Shown here: piece by piece, positions 33,665-44,430 of the stretch | How the letters are laid out: every line of letters begins with the position of its first letter | Numbering within the stretch: position 1 is the first letter of the stretch | Assembly: GCF_022605725.1 (NCBI RefSeq) | Contig: NC_065546.1 | Span: 20,828,227-20,892,226 of the forward strand | Origin: Anthonomus grandis grandis | Taxonomy: Eukaryota; Arthropoda; Insecta; Coleoptera; Curculionidae | Reading direction: 5' to 3' | DNA: 64,000 bases | Notes under the pieces: model-generated | The model's database searches: none | The model's input: only the letters and a program-made list of their open reading frames with translations | Told to the model about the DNA's origin: nothing | Translations under genes and position numbers: made by a program

Positions 33665-34942
33665 ATTTAATCTGTCTTACATATCTTATATAAGAGGTTG
33701 AAGCTAAAATATAAAAATTTTTGATTTTTCATGTTATTCTATCAATTTGCTTCAATATCTTTAATCCAAATAAGCCTCAACTAAAATGCTGGAAAAAGTT
33801 TTTAATATTTTGCAAGGAAAACAATATACACAATCTTTTGATTTACAATACACTAGTCAAGCTCGTGAAATTATTTCCCCATAATTTTTGTTGCTAATAA
33901 TAAATAAATAAAAGAAAATTTTTTAAAGAAATTAATATTTGCATCTGGGGCTTTGACACGAATGAACCACTAACATTTTTTTCTTCTCGAGCTTTCTTTT
34001 TTTGTACTGTGAATATAAATATTCTTTCAATTATTACAAAAAAAATCTATTGATGCTTTGAAGTATAAATCAATTAATCTCTATTCTTTAAAAATACGAA
34101 CTTTCGCATAGATTTAAAGCTTGTTGAAATTTACAGAATTACACATTTTCTGCATTTTTATCTACTTAATATTTAACATTCAATATAATTAAATAAATTA
34201 ATTGCAATAACATTTTACAGTCGAATATTTTTTGTATAGTATATTATAAGTTGCTAAGTTTAAGCAATATTTCTAGCACTAAAACTCTATTATTACTTTT
34301 TTGCCATTTCTCGTTTTTTTTCATTTCTTACAAAATAGGCAAAATTTTAAATCCCTAGAAATAGCAGAACAAGTTAAAAATTACAGAAAATTTATCATAA
34401 TTTCAGACTAAATATTTTCTACAGATTTGATCAAAAGTTTTATTATTCTATTATACTCAGTCTTTTAACAATGTTAAAAGCCAATTATTAAAACTTTGCT
34501 GCTAAATAGTCAAAGAATTTTTTTTTGCGTTTTTTCAAGTTCAAGAGAATTTTTATGTGGTTATTGTGTTTGTGTTGAGTTTCATACTAATGATAAACTA
34601 AAACATTATTTGACTTCTGTTTGTGTATAAGTGTGCAGATTGTATTAGTATACAAATATCTTATATTGCCAATATCCTCAGAGAATAGCAATCTAGATGG
34701 ATGCCTCCAATCCCTTTCAAATATTATCTTAAGAATATGTTTTTGAGAAATAGTTAATTTATACAATGTTTTTTCATACAATCCACCTTATACAGCAATA
34801 CTGTATTAAATAAGATATTCAACAGTAGCTTTGTAAATCATTACACAATTTTTTTTTATCCAAGTACACGAAGTGTGTAAATTTTTGAATGACATTTCTT
34901 ATTTTGTTGGATAAAAAGTCTATATAGAAGTTCCATTTTATA
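33665..34942. other. AT-rich DNA, nothing recognised
   Basis: No coding or structural element supported. Confidence 0.45.
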
Positions 34943-37193
34943 CAGGGTGTCCCGGTTCATATGGGAAATCTCTCGGATTCAGGCATCGAAAAATAATACC
35001 GAACGTTCCTATAAAAAAAATTCCTACACGCCTTCTTTACGAAGATACAGCCTCCTAAAGGACGCTGCTGGAAATTGGTTTTTCATAAATTACTTTTAAA
35101 CTACCCGGTAGAATTTAATAAAAATTTTAGGTGATGAACACTATTAGGGACCTCGAAAATGACATCCTTAAAATACATTTACCTTGTTTACTTTACCAGG
35201 GGCGGACTAGGTTGTACACTTTAATGCGTATATTATTAACCCCCTGTATGTTAAAGTCTACAAAAAAATAAATTTGGATACCTTGACTAAAAAAAAGGTA
35301 CTCTTGTTCATTATCGATAAAATGAACCGTTTTGGAGAAAAAAAATAATAAACGAGTCAATGTTTATTTTTTTTAATTTTTTTTTTAATTAGATAAGTAC
35401 GCTAGTTATTTAAAGAACAGAGAAATTTCGATGTAAGTCATTTAATTTAAAATAATACATGTTCCTAAAAATACAGTGGTGTCCTAAAAAATACTTTTAC
35501 AAAATAATAAAAAAAAACCTATGATGAGTATATGTTTTTAAATTAGAAAAAACAACTTACAAAAAAAATTCCAAAAACCAAATATGTAAACAAAAGTTAA
35601 ATTCTTCAATACTACCAATAAACAATTAATTATTAAAAACTTCATAAGTAGATTCGACGTGGGCTCCGTGAACTCTAACACATTCGCGGGCACGACGAAT
35701 CGAGGACTGCTGCACTCGCCACAATAACCCCAGATTGTTTTTTATATTATCACAATGAAATGTAATTCTTTGGAGCAGTTCTTCCCAAGTATCGACTGGG
35801 GTGGAATACACCAAGGTTTTGAGGTGACCCCATAGATAAAAATCTAATGGTGTTAGATCGGGAGATCGAGGAGGCCAAGCAAGAGGTCGTCCTCTACCTA
35901 TCCAACGGTTTTCAAAAGTGTTATTTAAGTGGTGTCTTATAGCAAGGCTAAAATGGGGTGGGGCTCCATCATGCATAAAATACATATCTCGGCGGGTTGC
36001 AAGGGGCAAATCTTCTAATAAATCTGGAAGATTGTTCTGGAGGAACTCCAAATAAAGTTCTCCGTTTAAACGTAGTGGCAGTTCAAATGGCCCAATCAAA
36101 AAATTGCCAATAATTCCTGCGCAGATATTTATTGATTGGAATTGATTTTGATGATGAGAAATAATAGTATCACAGGGATTTTCATCAACCCATACATGCG
36201 AGTTATGTAAGTTTTTAATTACATTTTTGGTAAACCCTGCTTCATCCGTAAAAAGAATCGTGCTGATAAAGTTAGGGTTATTTCGCTGCTGATCTAACAG
36301 CCAGTTTGCGAAGTGTATTCTAGGAGCAAAATCTCTGGGCAGTAGTTCATGCACTTTTTGTAAGTGATATGGGTACAACAGTTGTTCTTGAAGTACCATA
36401 TGTGCAATTGTTTTGGACGAATGAAGCTGAGCGGCTAATTTTCGAGTACTCGTTGTAGGAGTGTCAGCAGCGTCTAAAATATTTCTTCTTCTTCTTCCAA
36501 TTGCACTGTATGTGTTGTTCTCCTCCGACCACCATTATTCTTTTTTTTTTGCAAAACATCCTAAAATTGCATTAAGGAAATTTAATAGTATTACCTCAAT
36601 AAGTGGAAAACAGAAACCTACCAGTTTCCCTTAGACGTTGATCAACACGTTGAAATGTTTTCTGATCCGGAATAATGCGATTGGGAAATCTTTCTTCGTA
36701 CAATCTTATTGCTTCCAATGCATTGCAAGACGCCAGACCATACATAAGATGCATATCTGCATACTCAATAAAAGTAAACTCCATATTTTGACGTAATTTA
36801 AATTAAAAGTTACCAAAAAATGCAAAAATTAAATTTAAAAATATTATCAAATAAAGGATGAATATGTTGACAAAGATTAGGTTTAAATGATAGATATTTG
36901 CTAAATTTGGAGTATAGCAACGTTTGTAACAATAATGCGTTCAAAAATGCAAAAATTCCGATAAATAAGTTAGGTACAATAAAATTGGTTTACATTATTT
37001 TTTTTTATTTTTTTTTAAGGTTAGTTTTTATCTTAGGAATAACAAAAAAGAAATAACAAACCTATAACAAATAAGAAATATTTTGTAAAAGTATTTTTTA
37101 GGACACCACTGTATTTTTAGGAACATTTTTTTTTTAAATTAAATGACGTACATCGAAATTTTCTGATCTTTGAATAACTGGCGTACTTATCTC

Positions 37194-37229
<36 letters not shown>

Positions 37230-37643
37230 ATTGGCTCGTTTATTATTTTTTTTCTCCAAAACGGCTCATTTTATCGATAATGAAAAAGAGAAAGAAAGCA
37301 CCTTTTTTTTTAGCCTAGGGTTCAAGGTATCCAAATCTATTTTTTTATACTTTAACATACAGGGTGTTAAAAATATACGCATTAAAGTGTACAACCTAGT
37401 CCGCCCCTGGTAAAGTAAACAAGGTAAATGTATTTTAAGGATGTCGCCACCTAAAATTTTTATTAAATTCTACCGGGTAGTTTAAAAGTAATTTATGAAA
37501 AAGAAATTTCCAGCAGCGTCCTTTAGGAGTCTGTATCTTTGTAAAGAAGGCCTGTAGGAATTTTTTTATAGGAACGTTCGGTATTATTTTTCGATGTTTT
37601 ACCTAGATCCAAAAAGGTTTCCCACATGAACCGGGACACCCTG
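34943..37643 (-). mobile_element. Mariner-like element with very long TIRs, near intact
   Basis: Ends are CAGGGTGTCCCGGTTCAT and its complement, with TA on each side (34941-34942 and 37644-37645). The TIRs run about 570 bp (34943-35515 and 37075-37643), ending inwardly at GTGGTGTCCTAAAAAATAC. The right arm contains a poly-A run of about 33 nt at 37195-37228 that is expanded relative to the left arm. The transposase gene (minus) lies between. This is the best preserved mariner in the window. Confidence 0.92.
35626..36784 (-). pseudogene. Mariner-like transposase with all three Asp
   Basis: Starts at ATG 36782-36784 with the first helix-turn-helix (M-H-L-M-Y-G-L-A, A-I-R-L-Y-E-E-R-F-P-N). A stretch at 36561-36621 has GTAGGT...TTTTAG ends and could be a 61-nt intron. 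After it comes G-R-R-R-T-T-H-T-V, then a frame break in the GAA repeat near 36490. A long frame follows with T-P-T-T-S-T-R-K-L-A-A, Y-P-Y-H-L-Q-K-V, the first Asp in F-T-D-E-A-G-F, the second in M-H-D-G-A-P-P-H-F and the third in R-S-P-D-L-T-P-L-D-F. It stops at 35626-35628. The second and third Asp are separated by 36 residues. The only clear lesion is the shift in the GAA run, which could be a sequencing error, so this copy is close to functional. Confidence 0.85.
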
Positions 37644-39273
37644 TATATTTGTCCAACATAAATCCTAAATATTTAGTACGTACTACTTCTTGGATATTGT
37701 AGTCCGCCACCCATATACTAGTAAATTTAGGTCATTAGTGAAAGAAAATACTATGTAAGTTGTTTTGATCAACTTTAGAGATAATATGAATATATTCAAT
37801 CAATTTTTAATTATTTTAAGATCTCCAATAGCATTTTCTTTCCTCACATCACACTACCCCCGTAAGTAATTTCGTAATAATGTTAGTGGGACTCCTCATA
37901 TACCATAATTATGAGGGAACGTGTTAAACGATTTAGCGAGATCTATGAAAACACTCAGACATTAGGTACCTTTAGTTAAGTCAGATGTAAAATTATATAC
38001 ATAAATACATCAAATACCGTTGATGTTTATTTCTTTTAAGAAACGCAAATTTGTTTTAAGACAGTGTTTTTATTTTTGTTTAAAAAATGTATTATTCTGG
38101 TCTGAAACATTTTGCAAAGATCTTTGTTACATGCAAGGGCTGATTGGTCGAAAATTTTTAATACTATTCTATCACCACTTTTAAAAATTGAACACACTAA
38201 TGAAGTTTAAAACTAGAATGCGTTAAGCCATTCTCAAAAATTAAATTTATATCATAAGCATTGCTTAAGTAGGATCCACATATCTTTGTGAATTTTTTGT
38301 ATGAAGTCAGTAGTGATATTTTTAAAAACAAGGTAATGTCTTGTTTTTTTTAAAATTGAGACATGTTTTATAAATTCAGTTTCTTTTAAAAATACGTTAG
38401 CTTGTACAGGTGTAAGTCTGGGATGTATGTTCTAACATTTGCTGGAGTATCAAAGGTGAGTATTTTTTGTTCCATATCTAAACCAATGCTTACAAATATG
38501 TCGTAATTGTTGCAGTAATCATAATTATCCTTAAACTCAATTCCAGTTTCATTGTTATGTTAATATTATTATTTTTTTAATGTTGTAAAATTTTTTTCAT
38601 ATTATTTTTATTTTTTTTTATAATCTTAATAATAGTTATTTTTTCTATATTGTAAAGTTTTATACAGAATTATTAAAACATTATAATCTAAAGTTGATTA
38701 AACAATAACACGGATAGAGGACAAATCGCTATCTGTGCTGGTTAAAGATATTCTCCTTCCACACACTACACCTGCAGCCTTTTTTTTTTAATTATCTAAA
38801 GTTAACTTAAGCCCTCCATGAAGAATTATGAAATAAATCCTTTACAAAATCTAGGACATCACCTTATCTAATCTTAAACACAACTAGGCATTTCGTAAAC
38901 TTTCAAACTTTCGGCAATAAAAATTCAAATGTCGCATGTTTCACCGCCACTAAAACAAGTTTGCATTAGTGTCATATTTAAGCAACGTACACCTTTTATT
39001 TCACCCTTATTATATAGGTAAGGGTTGCGTTGAATTAGACTACCAAATAACCTCCTAAAAGCCCCGGTTTCATGTGTCCTTATGAACGAACCCATGCGAA
39101 TCAATAATGAGTTGACTCTTTTACTTAGGGGGGCTACGTACTATATAAAGCATGTAATATGTTTCTAATACAGAGCGTTAGATATAGGGAATTCAAAGAA
39201 AGTTAATAAAATACGATTTATATTACCTTTACGCCACTAAATTTGTAAATGAGAACATTAACATTAAATTAGA
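37644..39273. other. AT-rich DNA, nothing recognised
   Basis: No coding or structural element supported. Confidence 0.45.
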
Positions 39274-39491
39274 ATTGCGGAAAGTTGTTGGGTGGGGTCA
39301 GAAATAAAACAGAAACCTGTTTACCTAAATGTCGACGTTATAAATCCTCCTTTTATAAATGTGTTTTAATTATAACTAAAGAAACCTAGACTTAGTGTCC
39401 TGAGGATGACTTAATATAAGTCGAAACGTCGACATTTAGGTAAACAGGTTTCTGTTTTTATTTCTGACCCCACCCAACAACCCTCCGCAAT
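39274..39491. repeat. Hairpin-forming inverted repeat (arms ~66 bp)
   Basis: The left arm 39274-39338 and right arm 39426-39491 are near-perfect complements (TTGCGG...TGTTGGGTGGGGTCAGAAAT..., ACCTAAATGTCGACGTT), with a spacer of about 87 nt. The hammerhead-like motif at 39394-39436 runs from the spacer into the right arm. It could be a small non-autonomous element or the repeated end of a retroelement. Confidence 0.8.
39394..39436 (+). ncRNA. Candidate type I hammerhead ribozyme
   Basis: The order of parts fits a hammerhead: AGTGTC (stem I 5' strand), CTGAGGA core, an extra T, GACTT-AATAT-AAGTC (stem II), GAAAC, GTC (cleavage triplet), GACATT (stem I 3' strand). AGUGUC pairs with GACAUU over all six positions (one G-U). 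Predicted cleavage follows 39430. Stem III would be one pair only, as in ribozymes that work as dimers. The extra U after CUGANGA departs from the canonical core, so activity is uncertain. Such motifs are known in Penelope-like and other small retroelements. Confidence 0.4.
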
Positions 39492-40162
39492 ATTGAAGAT
39501 ATTGGGTCACAAACGCGAAACTGAAATTAAATTGGAAATTTTATGGCCTGGTTCACCCTTTAAAAAAGCCCTTAAATGTGAGAATTTTTCAACATCTGAA
39601 ATATGTGAATTATGGTGCACTAAGTTAATTCATTTTTATTGGCTTGTAATTTATAATAAGTTGAATCTACTTTTTGTCAAATTGCATCGTGAGCTGTAAA
39701 GCTTTTATCATCAACCAACCCTATTATTTGGTTTAGAACAGTTGAAGATTGTCATAAATTCTGATTTAATCCTTCACACCGAGCTAAAAATAATTCCTCA
39801 CTAGCTTTATTAAGCTTTTGCAGCTCATCATACAATTTTGAAATACTGTTTATTACAGCCTTTCTTTTCAGGGCGTAAATAAAATAAAATAAAAATAATA
39901 AAATGCCCTTTTTGTTTAAGTGTATTACTGTATGATGGCCAAAAAGAAGGAAAAAATTACCTTTATAAATATAATAAAATAAGACCAAGTTTGTACTTTA
40001 ATTTACTTTATGTATGGTGAATGTTGAAAAGCAATTTGTTTTCGCTGGTACGCATTTAAACGTAACTAAGGCCCCCTGTACAAAATCTTAAAGAGTGGGT
40101 AGAAAATAAATAAATCAATATTTATTTCAATAATTACAAAACAGAAACCTCTCACGGAGCTA
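39492..40162. other. AT-rich DNA, nothing recognised
   Basis: Two overlapping small frames (39493-39699 plus, 39752-39988 minus) show no domain. Confidence 0.45.
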
Positions 40163-42181
40163 ACCCACCACGGATTTATCGAAAACCACTGTTTAAAACA
40201 AAAAACGCCGAAATACGTCAAAAGGTTTATCAAGGGGGACAACTTTCTAACCTAAAATTACTTCACTCTCTTTCACCCTCTGCCCCCCCAGGGTCATCAC
40301 CTTAAAAATTTTAAATGACAAGGAGTATCGAGTAATAGCTTATTTAAAAGTTCTTTCGAAGTCTTTTATTTTGACGTTTGATTTATTTAAATCGGTCGAT
40401 TCGTTTTCGAGAAAATTAGAATCTTAATTTGTTCAGATAGAAAACAAAAACATGAAAATATAAGTTTTTATTTTAATAAGTGTTCAAAATGTTGCCCGTT
40501 TTTGGCCAAACAATGATATAGGCGATGTTCAAATTCCTGACGAACAAAAAAAATATTTTTTTGTGGGATATCATGGCAGCTGTCGATGATGCGTTCACGA
40601 AGTTCATCCAAACTTTCAGGTTGGAAAGTAAACACAATATATTTCAAATGACCCCACAGAAAAAAGTCTAACGGCGTTATATCAGGAGATCTAGCAGGCC
40701 ATTCTATAGGCCCCCTTCGCCCTATCCATTTATCAATGAAACTCGTCGTCTAGCCATTGCCGAACGGGAAGCAAATATATTTCAGCCTCATCAAGTATAG
40801 CGTTTCCATCATCATCGAGTTTTCAATGGATTCAGTGATAAGCGGATTGATGGTATTTTCCAACATATCCAAATAAATGTCTCCATTTAAATTTCCGTTA
40901 ATAAATAATGGCCCAATCACTTTATTTCCTAAAATGCCTGCCGACACATTAATTTTTTGAGGGTACTGGGTATGCCCTTCTACAAATGCATGAGGATTTT
41001 CATTGCTCCAATATCTACAGTTATGCTTATTAACAAAAATTTAGATAAAATGTGCTATTATCGCTGAAACAGATATTCTTTACATGAATAGTATTATCTA
41101 TAATCGCTTCAGTCATTTTTTCACAAAACTCAACTCGCTTATCGAAATCGTCTTCGGTTAACTCTTGCAATATTTTCATTTTGAATGGATGAAATTTATA
41201 AAGTTTGGTAACTGTGTGAACAAAGCCTAATGAAATACCAGTGGCAGCAACAATTTTACGTAATGAAGTATTAGGATTTATTCCAAAATGACCCAAAAAT
41301 TTAACTTGAGCGGCTTCATCTAAAATTCGCGGATGATCACATTTTTTATTTGCAACAGATTCAGTTTCAGTAAACATAGTAACAAGGTCCAAAACATACC
41401 TATGCGAAGTTATCTTCTCCGGATGTCTGGCGTTAAACGTGACGACAGTTTGCCGAGCACATTGATTTTGGGCACCATACATTAGAATAATTTCCACTCT
41501 TTCGGCTAGTGTGTAAACCATTTTGGAAGTAAAATCTTCAATTCAACAAATAAATTTTCACTATTCCAAGACTGTCACAAATGTAACTGACGGCAAAATA
41601 AATTCTTTATTTTCCTTAGCAACTATAAATAACTAAGCAGGTATAACAATAAATACAATTTGCCCAGGATATATGTATGTGTTGATGAAAAGAATGCGGA
41701 AAAAAATTCAGGTTGTTATTTAGTTTTTTCCACGTCTAATCTTCGGAATTGCTGTTTATGTTGGTATTTTCCGTTTTAAATTATAAATGAAATGTAGATT
41801 TGGCAAACCCTAACGGGCAACATTTTGAACACTTATTGCAATAAAAACTGATATTTTCATGTTTTTGTTTTCTATCTGAACAAATTAAGATAAACAAAGA
41901 TTTTTCTAATTTTGTCAAAAATGAATCGACCGATTTAAAAAAGTCAAACGTCAAAATAAAAGACTTCGAAAGACCTTTTAAACAAGCTACTACTCGATAC
42001 CCCTTGTTATTTAAAATTTTTAAGGGGATGACCCTGGGGGGCAGAGGGTGAAAGGGGGTGAAGTAATTTTAGGTTAGAAAGTTGTACCCCTTGACAAACC
42101 TTTCCACGTATTTCGGCGTTTTTTTTTAAACAGTGGTTTTCGATAAATCGGTTGGTGGGAAGTTTTCAAATGAACACCCTG
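40163..42181 (-). mobile_element. Mariner-like family A, copy 3
   Basis: The TIRs are about 340-365 bp (40163-40505 and about 41815-42181). The right end is complete (AACACCCTG) and is followed by TA at 42182-42183. The outer ~30 bp of the left end is replaced by unrelated sequence. The inner end of each TIR includes the transposase's last codons (or their complement). It directly abuts the family C mariner on the right. Confidence 0.9.
40468..41521 (-). pseudogene. Mariner-like transposase, family A copy 3
   Basis: Starts at ATG 41519-41521. The N-terminal 160 codons are open: L-A-E-R-V-E-I-I-L-M-Y-G-A, N-T-S-L-R-K-I-V-A-A and L-T-E-D-D-F-D-K-R-V, up to the first catalytic block, here F-S-D-N-S. 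Frame breaks follow near 41035. A deletion of about 33 nt at 40770 removes the second catalytic block (Q-Q-D-G-A-P-P-H). The third block still has S-P-D-I-T-P-L-D-F-F. It ends at the TTA at 40468-40470. The lesions differ from those of copies 1 and 2. Confidence 0.87.
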
Positions 42182-42183
42182 TA

Positions 42184-44428
42184 CACTGTGTCCCAATTTG
42201 GTTGTATTTGCAGGTTATCTCTGTTATTTTTAAAGATAGAGATGTGCGGTTTTCGCGAACCTGTGTCACTTATTTGTAAAACTTTTATTGCCGCAAACAG
42301 AATTGAGATACCTTTTTTTGTTTCTGAGATACAGGGTGAAATTGAAAATTTTCACTTTTTGACGACTTGCTCTATCTCACGAACCATATAAGTTATAAAA
42401 AAAGTAAAAAATGCTATGGATAGATAATTTTAAATAAAATTCAGAAGCGTAGTCAAAAATTTTATTAAAGGCATTATTTAAGAGATATGACCCAAACTTG
42501 CATTTTTTTAAATAAAACACCCTGTATTTTTTCATACCAATAAATTGCGCTATTTTTTCCAATTAAAATGATATATAACACTTGGTATCTTAAGTCATGA
42601 TAAATGTCCAAAACATGCAAAAAAAAACAAATCATAGCGAAAAAAACATTAGTTGGCCATGAAACAGAAAAAATTGAAGTTGGCTGTTTAAAGATGTCAG
42701 TATGAAGCTGTCAATAATTGTTTAGAATTTATTTATTTCGAACGAAAGTTTTTAAGTAAATATTTTAGTATTTTTCTTAAGGGATAGAGCGTAATTTTTT
42801 AAAATGACTAATAATTTTGAAAACAGTCACAAATATGACATGATAGCTTGTTTTATTGAGTGCCAAGAAAATAGTGACAGGGCATCCGATTTGTATTTAA
42901 ACAGGTATGGGTTAGTGTCATTACCTAATATTTGCTATTATACTTAAAACAATTTTTCTAAGATATCCTGAAAGGCGTCAACAAAACAAGTCTATTTTTC
43001 GGAGAATAAAAATGAGTTTGATTAATAATGGATCATTTACAAAGCCAAGAAATAAAAATTACCATAGGCAAAATCAGGAAAATAATGAAATTGCGGTTTT
43101 AGCAAGTGTTGAGGCAAATCATTCAAATTCCTGTCGAAATATTGAAACTAATGTAGGAGTGTCAAAGAGTCAAACACAGCGAATATTAAAAAAATATAAA
43201 TATAAACCATACAAAGTTAACATAGTTCAACAATTACATCCCGGGGATGCGCAAAGGCGAATAGTTTTTTGCAATTGGTTTTTAGAGCAAACTCGAATTG
43301 TTCCAAATTTTGCCAGAAAAGTTATATGGTCCGATGAAGCATATATAAGTTGCACTGGAATTTTTAACCGTCATAATAACAGGCATTGGTACACTCAGAA
43401 TCCATACTTATTACGGGAACGCCAACAACAGGGCAGATTTGGATTTAGTGTATCATGCTTTATTTTGGGCACTAAAATAAAGTATGTTTTTTATGAACAC
43501 ACTTTAACAGCAGCCAGATATCTGGAAATATTGCAGCGGATTTTACCAGAACTTCTAGATGAGATACCGTTGGCATTTTTAAATAGCATATATTTTCAGC
43601 AATATGGGGCGCCAGCTCATAATTCTCAAATAGTAAGGCCATTTATAATCGAGACATTCGAAGATCGATGGATTGGTACCCACGCTCCAAATAGGTGGCC
43701 AGCTAGATCACCGGATCTTTCTGTTTTGGACTTTTTTGTCTGGTCTTTCTTAAAAAACAAAATTTATTTAAATGTGGTGCATAATTTGCAAAAACTTCAG
43801 GATGCTACAGCTCAAGCCTTTGAAGGCTTATTATTTTAAATGCCTTGCGGAGAATAACAACTCTATGCCAATTATGCGTTCAGGAAAATGGCAACCATTT
43901 CGAGCAATTTAATTAGTTTTTACAAATTTTTTTATAGGACTGTAGAATTAATAAATAAAAAATAGCTTGTTAAGGTTCTTTGTTAAATTTATTCAGTTGT
44001 TTTTCATAATCTTTTTTTAAATAAAGTTGCTTAAAACAAGAGTTTTTGTATTTAAGACTTAGCGCAATTTATTGGTATGAAAAAATACAGGGTGTTCCAT
44101 TTAAAAAAATGCAAGTTTGGGTCATATCTCTTAAATAATGCATTTAATAAAATTTTTGACTACGCCACTGAATTTTATTTAAAATTATCTATCCATAGCA
44201 GTTTTTACTTTTTTTATAACTTATATGGTTCGTGAGATAGAGCAAGTCGTCAAAAAGTGAAAATTTTCAATTTCACCCTGTATCTCAGAAACAAAAAAAG
44301 GTATCTCAATTCTGTTTGCGGCAATAAAAGTTTTACAAAAAAGTGACACAGGTTCGCGAAAACCTCATATCTCTATCTTTAAAAATAACAGAGATAACCT
44401 GCAAATACAACCAAATTGGGACACAGTG
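42184..44428 (+). mobile_element. Mariner-like family C element, TA-flanked
   Basis: Ends are CACTGTGTCCCAATTTGG and its complement. TA is at 42182-42183 and at 44429-44430. The TIRs are about 370 bp (42184-42553 and 44062-44428) and nearly identical, and each contains internal ACAGGGTG words. The left TA is also the TA flanking the family A element, so the two elements touch with a single shared dinucleotide. Confidence 0.93.
42804..43916 (+). pseudogene. Mariner-like transposase, family C, with short intron
   Basis: Exon 1 is 42804-42904 (ATG at 42804). GTATGG...TTCTAAG at 42905-42962 is a plausible 58-nt intron whose removal joins L-Y-L-N-R to Y-P-E-R-R. Exon 2 has R-R-I-K-M-S-L-I-N-N-G-S-F, S-K-S-Q-T-Q-R-I-L-K-K-Y, Y-K-V-N-I-V-Q-Q-L, the first Asp in W-S-D-E-A-Y, then Q-Q-Y-G-A-P-A-H, where Tyr replaces the second catalytic Asp, and R-S-P-D-L-S-V-L-D-F-F. 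The long frame stops at 43837-43839. The usual C-terminus (N-G-N-H-F-E-Q-F-N, stop 43914-43916) follows in another frame. The Asp-to-Tyr change should abolish catalysis even though the frame is mostly open. Confidence 0.87.
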
Positions 44429-44430
44429 TA

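Noticed and set aside
37195..37228. Poly-A tract as a retrotransposon tail
   Set aside because: It lies inside the right TIR of a mariner and corresponds to a shorter A/T run in the left TIR, so it is a local expansion.
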